From Bathymodiolus brooksi (taxonomy: Eukaryota; Mollusca; Bivalvia; Mytilida; Modiolidae), in NCBI GenBank assembly GCA_963680875.1, contig OY804590.1, forward strand, positions 20,770,640-20,834,639: a DNA stretch of 64,000 nucleotides, read 5' to 3'. Below are positions 36,736 to 48,000 of the stretch, piece after piece (the first letter of the stretch is position 1; each line of letters opens with the position of its first letter). A program made the position numbers and the translations under genes. The notes beneath the pieces were generated by a model. The model was given only the letters and a program-made list of their open reading frames with translations, searched no databases and was not told the origin of the DNA.

Positions 36736-37185
36736 AAGACGCATTTTTATTTTTGGTGGACTACGGTTGGTAGAACAGCTTAGCACCGGGTGTTACGCTT
36801 CTAAAATATAATGTTTTCGTTGTTCCTAGCATGAAAATAGTAATACATTTAATGAGTGTACCTATTATATGCAAATCTAAGGGTTTGGTGTCTAATTTTC
36901 CACATGTGTGGACATTTTATAAAATTATGGATCTTTATTTTTAATCTTCTTTTTAGAGCCAAAATATATAGCGGAAGATCTTACTCGGCAGATGGTGAGT
37001 ATGTGCTGCAATGAGCTAGTCGCTGATTGGACAATTAAAATGTGACTTCTAGTGTTCTTAGACATTAAATAGTTGATAGATGAATACAAAAATAAATGAA
37101 AAAAAGCCCCAAAAACATCTAATTTTATGTAGACTGATGGAAGATGTGACTTTCTGTGTGCATTTTAATACATATACGTTAGAGA
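36736..37185. other. Unassigned sequence with one possible short exon
   Basis: No open frame of note. A 38-bp segment (36957-36994) lies between a pyrimidine-rich acceptor (TCTTCTTTTTAG) and GTGAGT. It reads PKYIAEDLTRQM in one frame. No neighbouring exon was found. Confidence 0.35.
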
Positions 37186-37391
37186 AAACCGAAAGGGCAG
37201 TCAAGAATGGACAATCGAGAGAAACTGGCAACATCGAGTACACAAGACACAGACAAAAACAAAAACACACTACACAGAAAACTAATCATGATGAGCAACA
37301 TGTAATTTGGATGGATTAAAAATGTGGATATCTAATTCAGAGTGCATGACGCGTTTGTCGACCTTTATTATGTACGCTCAAAATTGAAAAG
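37186..37391. repeat. Dispersed repeat end plus reverse motif copy
   Basis: 37186-37285 matches the repeat end seen at ~6172 and ~40914 (AATGGACAATCGAGAGAAAC). 37340-37391 is a degenerate reverse copy of the motif at 4901-4965 (GCATGACGCGTTTGTCGACC). Confidence 0.55.
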
Positions 37392-37890
37392 TAGAATAGA
37401 TCTAAAAGTCATTGGGAGAAAATAAACCAAGTTAATATCGCAAAAAAAAACCCCACAAAAAATATGTATTTAAAGCAGATTAATTTCCTCATTTGCTAGA
37501 CAGCTTAGAAAATTGTCTAATCCGCTTTCATTAGAAAACTAGGTTATGCAGTTGTAGAAAGATTTTTTTTATTATGAAAAATCAACGAAGTTCTCTTTCC
37601 TACATAAAAGAAAAGCTTAGACAAAAGATAAAGAGATCAAATGAACAGGAAACTTCTATCGAAAAACTGCAATTTAGACTAATTACTTAAAAAGATGTAA
37701 AACACGAAGTTTAAAGGTTTAAGATCTGGTTTGTCATATGGTGGCATTCGTCGTTTGTATTGTCGGATATTAGGTTCTTTTATTTTCCATTGATCGTATG
37801 TTATGCACCTACATGTATAGTAATTGATTTGAACTTTGCTATTTCACGTTAAGAACAACACTAACTAATACATATTGATTTAAGTTATTT
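37392..37890. other. Stretch with no recognised feature
   Basis: AT-rich, with no gene or repeat that I recognise. Confidence 0.5.
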
Positions 37891-38092
37891 AACTATCTCG
37901 ATGGTGTAGTGGGAAGCGTGCGCGACCTGAGTGGTGCAGATCGTGTGTTCAATCGCCGGTCGAGTCAAACTAAAGACAGAATAATGTGTTCGAGTAGAGC
38001 GACATGGCTATCTGTAGTTTTCTGTTCAAGTGTGATAACACTATAAAAGTCCAACTGAATGTGTTGGTCTCGAACAAATTATCACCTGATCG
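37891..38092 (+). repeat. tRNA-headed SINE, second type, plus orientation
   Basis: The tRNA-like head has a box-A-like TGGTGTAGTGG and a degenerate box B (GTGTTCAATCGCC). A body follows with CAGAATAATGTGTTCGAGT and CTATAAAAGTCCAACTGA. The same head and body occur reversed at 42747-43040. This copy is degenerate and lacks the shared 3' tail. Confidence 0.65.
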
Positions 38093-38309
38093 AAAATAAT
38101 ATTACTAAAACGAAAATGCTTAGATCTTTAGTTTTCTGTGTACTGACTTTGAGACCATCGTTGGTCTTTTCGTCTTTTTTTTTCGTTCGGGCATTGCATT
38201 GTCTAAGCATATATGTAAGATCCTTCATAAAACTTCTTCATTTGATTTCATTCGGCCTACAAACATAGCGCTGTTACTAAAAATAGAACATATGGTAAAA
38301 TTGCACGTT

Positions 38310-39299
38310 TTTGGTAATAACTCAAAAACCGTTAATAATATCAGAAATCTGACGGAGTAAAAATGATCAGCACAGCAAGATCTAACTACCCTGAAATTTT
38401 GAAGAAATTCTAATTACCTATCTTGGAGTTATTGCCCTTTTTTCATCAAATTTTCAAAATTTTTAATACTTTTCGTTTTTTATTTAAAAAAACTATAAGA
38501 GATAGATAAGTTTAAACAGCAAACATGTTCAGCATGTCAAGATCTACCTAGCCTGCAATTTTGCAGTAAATCTGAATAACCCAGCTTTGAGTTATTGCCC
38601 TTTTTTAATTAATTTTTTTAGTTTATACATTTTTGTCTTATATTTCAAAAACTATTAGAGATAAAGGTTAAGTTTAATTGCAAAAATGTGCAGCATATCA
38701 AGATCTACCTACCCTGCAATTTTGAAGTTAATCTGAGAACCCAATTTGGAGTTGTTGCTCTTTTTTCATCAAATTTTCAATATTTTAATACTTTTTGTCC
38801 TTTATTTCAAAAACTATAAGAGATAGACGTTAAGTTTAAACTGCAGACATGTTCAGCATGTCAAGATCTACCTAGCCTGCAATTTTAAAGTAAATCTGAT
38901 TACCCATCTTGAAGTAATTGCCCTTTTTTCGTCAAATTTTCTAAATGTTAATACTTTTCATTCTCTATTTCAAAAACTATAAGAGATAGATGTTAAGTGT
39001 AAACTGAAAACATGTTCAGCTGGTCAAGATCTACATGCCTTGAAATTTTGAAGTAAATCTGATTACCCGTCTAGGAGTTATTGCCCTTTTTCATTATTAT
39101 TTTTTATTTTAAACATTTTTGTCTGATATTTCAAAAACTATTAGAGATAAAGGTTAAGTTTAATTGTAAAAATGTGCAGCATATCAAGATCTACCTAGCC
39201 TGTAATTTTAAAGTAAATCTGATTACCCATATTGAAGTTATTGCCCTTTTTTCATCAAAATTTAAAAATGTTAATACTTTTCATCCTTTATTTCAAAAT
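38310..39299. repeat. ~160-bp satellite, about six degenerate copies
   Basis: The anchor CAAGATCTA occurs near 38378, 38538, 38698, 38863, 39025 and 39185, a spacing of 160-165 bp. Each unit contains TTATTGCCCTTTTTTCAT, AACTATAAGAGATAGA and a GAAGTAAATCTGA-like stretch. Copies differ noticeably, so the array is old. Confidence 0.85.
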
Positions 39300-39690
39300 C
39301 TGGTTGGCGTCCGTCATCCGTCCGTTTACTTTTTCATATTTTATTCTTATCCGCTGAAATAACTTGGCCAAATGGAACCAAACTTGGCAGTAAGCATCTA
39401 TGTAAGGTCCTCTATAAAGTTTCTCCATTTCGTTCCGTTCCACCAACAAATATGGCCGCCAAGGGCAAACAGTCTTCTCCTCTGAAACAGGCTTGGCCAA
39501 ATGGAGCCAAACTTGGCAGGAAGCATCTATGTAAAGTCCAAACCTGGCATAGATGGTCCCTGGGTGTGTCCCTTTCAAAATTGTGTCTGACAGCCCCACC
39601 CTCCATTCAAGATGGCTGCTGTTTTTAAGGTAATGATTATCTCCCTTTGAAATTTGCTTCAGTATCATTCTATTGTCAGGTGAGCGATAC
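39300..39690. repeat. Two diverged copies of a ~129-bp repeat
   Basis: CTTGGCCAAATGGANCCAAA followed by AGCATCTATGTAA occurs near 39363 and 39492. It adjoins the ~160-bp satellite. The 126-codon minus-strand frame across it is repeat-derived. Confidence 0.6.
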
Positions 39691-39695
39691 AGTTA

Positions 39696-39870
39696 GACAT
39701 TGTATTGTCTGTCCTTCATCAATGTACGGCCTCTGATTGTCCTTTTTTGGACATTGTATTGTCTGTCCTACATCAATTTACGGCCTCTGATTGTCCTTTT
39801 TTGGACATTGTATTGTCTGTCCTTCATCAATTTACGGCCTCTGATTGTACTTTTGGTATCTTCAAACTTT
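39696..39870 (+). repeat. 54-bp minisatellite from the retroelement tail, three copies
   Basis: GACATTGTATTGTCTGTCC starts at 39696, 39750 and 39804, each followed by ACGGCCTCTGATTGTCC. The unit equals the stretch of the retroelement tail from the CATTGTGTTGTCTG motif to the TTACGGATTCTGATTGCC segment. It is followed by the tail's TTGGTATCTTCAAAC end. Confidence 0.8.
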
Positions 39871-39947
39871 TCTTAACTCCATCTTGTTCGATGGGTAGCT
39901 ACAACTTTTTTATTTTATAGTTTCCCAAGGATTAACAAATTATATCA

Positions 39948-40203
39948 TTATATCTCTCAGTTGATACGATATTCCAGACCTTGTGGTTCCTATCAGGATA
40001 TCCTTGATAGACGGTTGCTGCTGACAAGGAAGCTACTGAGGTCACTCCTGTTTTTATTGGGGTTCGTGTTACTCGAGTTTTATGTGTATGTTTTGTAGAT
40101 TGTTTTTTGTCCTTTCGTACGTTTTCTTTTGGCCATTGTGTTGTCTGTTCTTCTTCGATATACGGATTCTGATTGCCACTTTGGTATCTTCAAACTCTTC
40201 TTA
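39948..40203 (+). pseudogene. Truncated retroelement: RT end joined to 3' tail
   Basis: 39948-40040 matches the second part of the reverse transcriptase remnant (ATCTCTCAGTTGATACGATA). After a deletion, 40041-40203 matches the tail (GGTTCGTGTTACTCGA through TCTTCAAACTCTTCTTAG). The tail holds one copy of the minisatellite motif in its simplest form (TTGGCCATTGTGTTGTCTG). Confidence 0.8.
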
Positions 40204-40230
40204 GCATCATAGTAACTATGATACATACTA

Positions 40231-40460
40231 AAACTTGTAAGGAAAATTTGAAGATACCAAAGGAGAAATCAGAAGCCGTATAGCGAAGAAAGACGTAAGA
40301 CATAATTGCAAAAAAATATGCTTGCCCTTCGTTTACGCATGAGTTCATCCCTGGTTTTTGGTAGGGTGCGTATTGCTCATTGTGTACCCAATGTTGCCAG
40401 TGTCTCTAGATAGTCAATTCTTGATTGTCACTTCGGTTTTATTTAACGTTTATAATCAAC
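40231..40460. repeat. Inverted retroelement tail end and dispersed repeat end
   Basis: 40231-40300 is a reverse copy of the tail end (TTTGAAGATACCAAAGGAG). 40374-40450 is the dispersed repeat end in reverse relative to ~6172 (GTACCCAATGTTGCCAGTG). Confidence 0.55.
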
Positions 40461-40498
40461 AAAACACTGCACAGAAAACTAAAGATCGTGCAACGCGA

Positions 40499-40546
40499 AC
40501 CTCGCTAGAATCCATTAACTAACAAATGGATTATCTAGCACGAGGT
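40499..40546. repeat. Imperfect palindrome
   Basis: ACCTCG, CTAGA and ATCCATT pair with AATGGAT, TCTAG and CGAGGT around an 8-base centre, with small bulges. A stem-loop is possible; function unknown. Confidence 0.55.
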
Positions 40547-40913
40547 TTCCAGTACGAGTCGTTTGAATCCGTATTACGTTGGACATCTATTTCCAACAAT
40601 AATTACTCTAAACCCATGATTTATATGCCCATCATCTTTAAAATCTGCTTAATGCCTGAAGTCTGTAATTCATTAAAAATGACATAATTTCGATCAAATC
40701 TTGCACTGAGTAATTCATCACTGAATTGTAGCCTTGAATATTGGAATTTGAAAAATTGCCTGATTTAAAGCCGATTATGGATTACTTCCATTTAAAATTA
40801 AAACGACACATTTCGTAACATTAGTTTCTTGAATATTATATTAACATTTATATAGCTACTGTTTTTGACTTTACGCAAACGAATTAAGATTACATTATTC
40901 ATTGACGAAATAA
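40547..40913. other. Stretch with no recognised feature
   Basis: AT-rich; no gene or repeat recognised. Confidence 0.5.
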
Positions 40914-41100
40914 ATGTTAGAGAAAACCAGAGGTACAATCAGGAATGGACGATATAGAGACACAGGGTATCAGACAAAGAACGATACACAACATGGACGA
41001 TATAGAGACACAGGGTATCAGACAAAGAACGATACACAACATGGACGATATAGAGACACAGGGTATCAGACAAAGAACGATACACAACACAGAAAACACA
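40914..41100. repeat. 48-bp minisatellite, three copies
   Basis: ATGGACGATATAGAGACACA starts at 40945, 40993 and 41041, with near-identical copies. The unit is an internal piece of the dispersed repeat end seen at ~6172 and ~37200. Since 48 is a multiple of three, short open frames appear on both strands. Confidence 0.88.
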
Positions 41101-41283
41101 CTAAAATATGAACAACACGGACCCCATTAAAAACGGATGTGAATCCATGTGCTGGCGATGGAGTTACAGTTCCTGTTTCTTTTAAATCACCCGCTGTGTG
41201 ACTCCGAGTGCGTAAAAGCCTTGGCGGTGATAGAAGTTTGACAAAAATTACGTAAAAAGAAAAGATCCATTGACTTTAAGAAA

Positions 41284-41341
41284 TGACTATTTCGTAGAGG
41301 TCAACCAGTTAATGGCTATTTCGTAGAGGTCAACCAGTTAG
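41284..41341. repeat. 29-bp direct duplication
   Basis: CTATTTCGTAGAGGTCAACC occurs twice, 29 bp apart, with one difference in the unit. Confidence 0.8.
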
Positions 41342-41397
41342 TGAGGAAATAACAATGTGAAAATTAAAAATGATATGACAAACAATGATAAACCAAA

Positions 41398-42196
41398 ATG
41401 GTTAATAACTAAAACTAGCACGTGTTCACAATAATAACATGGTACTCAAAGGCACTAATAACTAAAACTAACACGTGTTCACAATAATAACATGGTACTC
41501 AAAGGCACTAATAACTAAAACTAACACGTGTTCACAATAATAACATGGTACTCAAAGGCACTAATAACTAAAACTAACACGTGTTCACAATAATAACATG
41601 GTACTCAAAGGCACAATAACTAAAACTAACACGTGTTCACAATAATAACATGGTACTCAAAGGCACAATAACTAAAACTAACACGTGTTCACAATAATAA
41701 TATGGTACTCAAAGGCACTAATAACTAAAACTAACACGTGTTCACAATAATAACATGGTACTCAAAGGCGCTAATAACTAAAACTAACACGTGTTCACAA
41801 TAATAACATGGTACTCAAAGGCACTAATAACTAAAACTAACACGTGTTCACAATAATAACATGGTACTCAAAGGCACTAATAACTAAAACTAACACGTGT
41901 TCACAATAATAACATGGTACTCAAAGGCACTAATAACTAAAACTAACACATATTCACAATAATAACATGGTACTCAAAGGCACTAATAACTAAAACTAAC
42001 ACATATTCACAATAATAACATGGTACTCAAAGGCACTAATAACTAAAACTAACACGTGTTCACAATAATAACATGGTACTCAAAGGCACTAATAACTAAA
42101 ACTAACACATATTCACAATAATAACATGGTACTCAAAGGCACTAATAACTAAAACTAACACGTGTTCACAATAATAACATGGTACTCAAAGGCACA
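41398..42196. repeat. 53-bp minisatellite, about 15 copies, with CACGTG sites
   Basis: Each unit contains ATAACATGGTACTCAAAGGC and a central AACACGTGTT palindrome. By count, 12 of 15 copies keep CACGTG (the first with GC in place of AC before it) and 3 read ACATAT. Two units are 51 bp. Copies are otherwise nearly identical, so the array is young. Confidence 0.9.
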
Positions 42197-42239
42197 ATAA
42201 TTTAATTGAAATGAAGATCGAAAAACAATAGTCAGTGAT

Positions 42240-42671
42240 TGGATGATTGTTGTTTAACGCTAACTCATTAAATGTTTCAGCTATATCATTGGAGGATAAG
42301 TTACCTTAAACATATTTTATTAATTAATAAATATATATATGAATTTCTATATGATATAATACAAATAATTAAAGGGATTCGAAAACAAGTTTAGAAAAAC
42401 TTATATTAATTCGTTTCCTTGGTATACCTCTTTACAATAATCAAACTGTTCTCGAAGTTTATACAATATCAAATTTTAAATTATAAAGAATAATGTAATA
42501 AGTTAATGTTCCATGAGATGATGATTATGTCCGCTTTGAACTGGAACAAAGCGCTTAGTTGGAGTTTTATAGTTCTAGCTCACCGAAACAAATGTCCGCG
42601 GATAGATATGTCGTCCCACTCGGACACGATGTCCTGATTCCGATCCAGTCAGTCTTTGCTCTTTCTCCTTA
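42240..42671 (-). repeat. SINE body and tail, headless, minus orientation
   Basis: The body (TCCGCGGATAGATATGTCG, CACTCGGACACGATG) matches 42747-42909. The tail piece near 42245-42290 (TTGTTTAACGCTAACTC) matches the shared SINE tail. No box B was found. Confidence 0.6.
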
Positions 42672-43040
42672 AGTGAGTGGGTTATTGTTGTTTTACGCCA
42701 ATTCAGCAATTTTTCAGCTATATCATGGCGAGAACAAGTTAATCATCAATGAGATGATGATGTGGTCCGCCTTGTTTTAGACCAACACGCTGAGTTGGAC
42801 TTTTATAGTGCTAGCTCACTGAAACAACAGTCCGCGGATAGACATATCGCTCCACTCGGACACATTATTCTGATTCCGAGCCATCTAATCTGTGCTCTTT
42901 CTCCTTAATGTTGCATGCTTAGCGGAGAAGCAACACATGCCAATTTCATAGTCTTTGGTTTGACCCGATCAGGGCTCGAACCCACGATCTACAGCACTCG
43001 AGGAGAGCACGCTAACTAACTATTACTCCACCGGTGCGAA
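42672..43040 (-). repeat. tRNA-headed SINE, second type, near complete
   Basis: Reading on the minus strand: tRNA-like head with box B (GGGTTCGAGCCC) at about 42955-43040, body 42747-42909 (AGTCCGCGGATAGACATATC on the plus strand), and tail 42672-42745 ending in a GGCGTAAAACAAC motif. The tail is shared with the first SINE type although head and body differ. Confidence 0.7.
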
Positions 43041-43547
43041 GACAAAGGAATAAATTAGCAAGAACCAAAGAGCATACAATCGAAACATAAAACGTAACTT
43101 GACAAACAAATGCTGCACGATACTGAAGTGATAACTGATAAATAGGAATAATATCATGTTGATTTGTTATGATGTTTGTCGGTTAAAAATGATAAGGTAA
43201 ATATAATTATCATACCAGGTTTTAGATAAACACAAAGCTAGAAATAATATCTTCATTTTATCATCAATGTTCTATCACTCATAAACAAAATGAGATTTTA
43301 TTTGACTTCAAAGATCGTAACGTCATTTTAAACCGCATCTGAAAGCTATAATCGATAAAAAGTGAAATCAAACCATATTACTTCATTATTAAGCATTTTT
43401 ATTGGCATGTAATGCAATGGAAATAAATTAATGTTATGTAATGTTAAAGCAAGTTTATTTTTATACGGTAGTGATTTGTATCAAGGAGATTGTAATCTAT
43501 TTGTACACTAATAGTTAGGTGGCAAATATATCTTTGGTTATTTATAG
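43041..43547. other. Stretch with no recognised feature
   Basis: AT-rich; no gene or repeat recognised. Confidence 0.5.
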
Positions 43548-43775
43548 AAGAGTTTGAAGGTACCAAAGGGGTAATCAGAATCCTTAAATCGAAGAAGAAC
43601 AGACAACACAATGGCCAAAAGAAAAAGCACAAAAGGACAAACAACGATCTACAAAACATATATATATATAACTAAAGATCGAGTAACACGAATCCCAATG
43701 AAAATCGGGGGTGAACTCGGGTGCTCCGGTAGGGTAAACGCTTCCTGCTCCACTAGTGACACCCGTCGTGTTAAA
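43548..43775 (-). repeat. Retroelement 3' tail, unexpanded, minus orientation
   Basis: It reads, in reverse, from TTTGAAGGTACCAAAGGGG to GCTCCACTAGTGACACCCGT and contains a single copy of the minisatellite motif (ACAGACAACACAATGGCC). The 115-codon plus-strand frame over it is not a gene. Confidence 0.75.
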
Positions 43776-43904
43776 GTGGTATTAGCACTTGGGGTCATCC
43801 TAGGTGGTGGTTGTGGTTTTCCTCTTGTGTTTGTTGTTCTTGTTTTATTTTATGGACGAGTGGTTGTTGTTGTTCAACTTTTTAGGTTTTTGTTTGTTAT
43901 CGTT

Positions 43905-43980
43905 CTGTGTCCAGTGCCCAATGTTGTCAGTGTCTCTGTATTGTGCATGTTTGATTGATGTTCTGTTTTCTTTGTTTATT
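43905..43980 (+). repeat. Dispersed repeat end
   Basis: CCCAATGTTGTCAGTGTCTC matches the repeat end at 40374-40450 in the same orientation. Confidence 0.5.
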
Positions 43981-44129
43981 TGAAGGATACTACATGAAAA
44001 ACATGGCTCTAAGCCATTGCGTAATTAAATCTTATGTAGCTGTGTCATTTTATCGCTGAAGAATATTGTGCAAGGTATGATTGTTGATGATCCGTTGAAA
44101 AGACAAACTTGTTGTACCCTAGATTGATA

Positions 44130-44307
44130 CAGTCAAACCTTTCCGTGTGGTCACCTCTATTAAGCAGTCACCTGTATTAAAAGGTCACCTTTTTCTTGGC
44201 CTGTCATAGAAAATTCTATATGAGTTGAACCTCTTTTAAGAGGTCATCTGTCTTATAAGGCCGTTTTTCTCTGTCCCAGAGGTGACCTCTTAATACAGGT
44301 TTGACTG
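44130..44307. mobile_element. Tc1-like MITE, copy 1
   Basis: 178 bp with ends CAGTCAAACCT and AGGTTTGACTG, preceded by TA; the right-hand TA has become TG. Internal sequence has further inverted symmetry (GGTCACCTC and GAGGTGACC). A TA target site and a CAGT start fit the Tc1/mariner superfamily. Confidence 0.75.
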
Positions 44308-44498
44308 TGCATACCATCTCCCTTAGCAATTGGAGCGGGTACAGCATAGTTTCTTATAACGCTCCCAGTACCACCAGTTTACTACATGATTTAATATTTT
44401 CTTAGCTTGTTCTCAGCATGAAATATACCTGATATACTGCTCACCTGACGCTTAACAATCATTAAGACTTAAAATCGACTTAAAATCTAAAACAAATA

Positions 44499-44678
44499 CA
44501 GTCAAACCTGTCCCTGTGGTCACCTCTAATTAGCATTCACCTGTATTAAAAGGTCACCTTGTTCTTGTCCTGTCATAGACAATTTCATAGGGAATGAACC
44601 TCTTTTAAGAGGTCATCTGTCTTATTAGGTCATATTTTCTTTCTCCCAAAACTTGTCCTTTTAATACAGGTTTGACTG
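44499..44678. mobile_element. Tc1-like MITE, copy 2
   Basis: 180 bp with perfect inverted ends CAGTCAAACCTG and CAGGTTTGACTG, flanked by TA on both sides (44497-44498 and 44679-44680). Same orientation as copy 1 and about 190 bp from it. Confidence 0.82.
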
Positions 44679-44680
44679 TA

Positions 44681-45047
44681 TTTTGAAAACATTTATTTGG
44701 CATACGTTTATGATTGAATTTTCGGTGCTCTCATTTTTGGTCATAGCGGTATTCGAAAATGTTCGAGATCCTCCTGAAAATATGAGAAAAGCCATGACAT
44801 AATTGTAAAAATCATTAAATTTTAACGAAAATTGAAGCAACTGTAAACAATTAATATAGAACACCATTTACAATTATAATAAAATGTTATTTACAGCGTG
44901 CTTCATTAAAATAAAACTATAAATAGAATGTGTTACTTATTAATTATGCCAATTGAATGAAACATTTAGAATTTGGCAGTATTTTTATGTAGTTTTTAAT
45001 GTTTAGTCAATCGTCATGAATTTGGGATCCATATTTTATCACGAAAA
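44681..45047. other. Stretch with no recognised feature
   Basis: AT-rich; no gene or repeat recognised. The 68-codon minus-strand frame here has no visible motif. Confidence 0.5.
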
Positions 45048-48000
45048 GTTTGAAGACACCAACGGGGAATTCAGTAGCCGAAAATCAGAGGACAGACAAC
45101 ACAATAACCAAAAGAAAAAGAACAAAAGAACAGACAATGCAATAACCAAAAGAAAAAGAACAAAAGAACAGACAATGCAATAACCAAAAGAAAAAGAACA
45201 AAAGAACAGACAATGCAATAATCAAAAGAAAAAGAACAAAAGAACAGACAATGCAATAACCAAAAGGAAAAGAACAAAAGAACAGACAATGCAATAACCA
45301 AAAGAAAAAGAACAAAAGAACAGACAATGCAATAACCAAAAGAAAAAGAACAAAAGAACAGACAATGCAATAATCAAAAGAAAAAGAACAAAAGAACAGA
45401 CAATGCAATAACCAAAAGGAAAAGAACAAACGAACAGACAATGCAATAATCAAAAGAAAAAGAACAAAAGAACAGACAATGCAATAACCAAAAGAAAAAG
45501 AACATTAGAACAGACAATGCAATAACCAAAAGGAAAAGAACAAAAGAACAGACAATGCAATAACCAAAAGAAAAAGAACAGAAAATGCAATAACCAAAAT
45601 AAAAAGAACAAAAGAACAGACAATGCAATAACCAAAAGAAAAAGAACAAAAGAACAGACAATACAATAACCAAAAGGAAAAGAACAAAAGAACAGACAAT
45701 GCAATAACCAAAAGAAAAAGAACAAAAGAACAGACAATGCAATAATCAAAAGGAAAAGAACAAAAGAACAGACAATACAATAGCCAAAAGAAAAAGAACA
45801 GACAATGCAATAACCAAAAGGGAAAGAACAAAAGAACAGACAATGCAATAACCAAAAGGAAAAGAACAAAAGAACAGACAATGCAATAACCAAAAGAAAA
45901 AGAACAAAAGAACAGAAAATGCAATAACCAAAAGAAAAAGAACAAAAGAACAGACAATGCAATAACCAAAAGAAAAAGAACAAAAGAACAGACAATGCAA
46001 TAACCAAAAGAAAACGAACAAAAGAACAGACAATGCAATAACCAAAAGAAAAAGAACAAACGAACAGAAAATGCAATAGCCAAAAGAAAAAGAACAAACG
46101 AACAGAAAATGCAATAACCAAAAGGAAAAGAACAAAAGAACAGACAATGCAATAACCAAAAGGAAAAGAACAAAAGAACAGACAATGCAATAACCAAAAG
46201 GAAAAGAACAGAAAATGCAATAACCAAAATAAAAAGAACAAAAGAACAGACAATGCAATAACCAAAAGGAAAAGAACAAAAGAACAGACAATGCAATAAC
46301 CAAAAGAAAAAGAACAAAAGAACAGACAATGCAATAGCCAAAAGAAAAAGAACAGACAATGCAATAACCAAAAGGGAAAGAACAAAAGAACAGACAATGC
46401 AATAACCAAAAGGAAAAGAACAAAAGAACAGACAATACAATAACCAAAATAAAAAGAACAAAAGAACAGACAATGCAATAACCAAAAGGAAAAGAACAAA
46501 GGAACAGACAATGCAATAACCAAAAGAAAAAGAACAAAAGAACAGACAATACAATAACCAAAAGGAAAAGAACAAAAGAACAGACAATGCAATAACCAAA
46601 AGAAAAAGAACAAAAGAACAGACAATGCAATAACCAAAAGAAAAAGAACAAAAGAACAGACAATGCAATAACCAAAAGGAAAAGAACAAAAGAACAGACA
46701 ATGCAATAATCAAAAGAAAAAGAACAAAAGAACAGACAATGCAATAACCAAAAGGAAAAGAACAAAAGAACAGACAATACAATAATCAAAAGGAAAAGAA
46801 CAGACAATGCAATAACCAAAAGGGAAAGAACAAAAGAACAGACAATGCAATAGCCAAAAGGGAAAGAACAAAAGAACAGACAATGCAATAACCAAAAGAA
46901 AAAGAACAAAAGAACAGACAATGCAATAACCAAAAGAAAAAGAACAGACAATGCAATAACCAAAAGGAAAAGAACAAAAGAACAGACAATGCAATAACCA
47001 AAAGGAAAAGAACAAAAGAACAGACAATGCAATAACAAAAAGAAAAAGAACAAAAGAACAGACAATGCAATAACCAAAAGGAAAAGCACAAAAGAACAGA
47101 CAATGCAATAACCAAAAGAAAAAGAACAGACAATGCAATAACCAAAAGAAAAAGAACAAAAGAACAGACAATGCAATAACCAAAAGGAAAAGAACAAAAG
47201 AACAGACAATGCAATAACAAAAAGAAAAAGAACAAAAGAACAGACAATGCAATAACCAAAAGGAAAAGCACAAAAGAACAGACAATGCAATAACCAAAAG
47301 GAAAAGAACAAAAGAACAGACAATGCAATAACAAAAAGGAAAAGAACAAAAGAACAGACAATGCAATAACCAAAAGGAAAAGAACAAAAGAACAGACAAT
47401 GCAATAACAAAAAGAAAAAGAACAAAAGAACAGACAATGCAATAACCAAAAGGAAAAGCACAAAAGAACAGACAATGCAATAACCAAAAGAAAAAGAACA
47501 GACAATGCAATAACCAAAAGGAAAAGAACAAAAGAACAGACAATGCAATAACCAAAAGAAAAAGAACAGACAATGCAATAACCAAAAGGAAAAGAACAAA
47601 AGAACAGACAATGCAATAACCAAAAGGAAAAGAACAAAAGAACAGACAATGCAATAACAAAAAGAAAAAGAACAAAAGAACAGACAATGCAATAACCAAA
47701 AGGAAAAGCACAAAAGAACAGACAATGCAATAACCAAAAGGAAAAGAACAAAAGAACAGACAATGCAATAACCAAAAGGAAAAGAACAAAAGAACAGACA
47801 ATGCAATAACCAAAAGTAAAAGAACAAAAGAACAGACAATGCAATAACAAAAAGAAAAAGAACAAAAGAACAGACAATGCAATAACCAAAAGAAAAAAAC
47901 AAAAGAACAGACAATGCAATGACCAAAAGGAAAAGAACAAAAGAACAGACAATGCAATAACAAAAAGAAAAAGAACAAAAGAACAGACAATGCAATAACC

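Noticed and set aside
39288..39668. 126-codon minus-strand frame as a gene
   Set aside because: It spans two copies of a ~129-bp repeat, and its internal duplication (IDA.CQVW.HLAK) mirrors that repeat.
41398..42196. CRISPR array
   Set aside because: Whole 53-bp units are repeated with no variable spacers, and the context is eukaryotic. The same applies to the other minisatellites.
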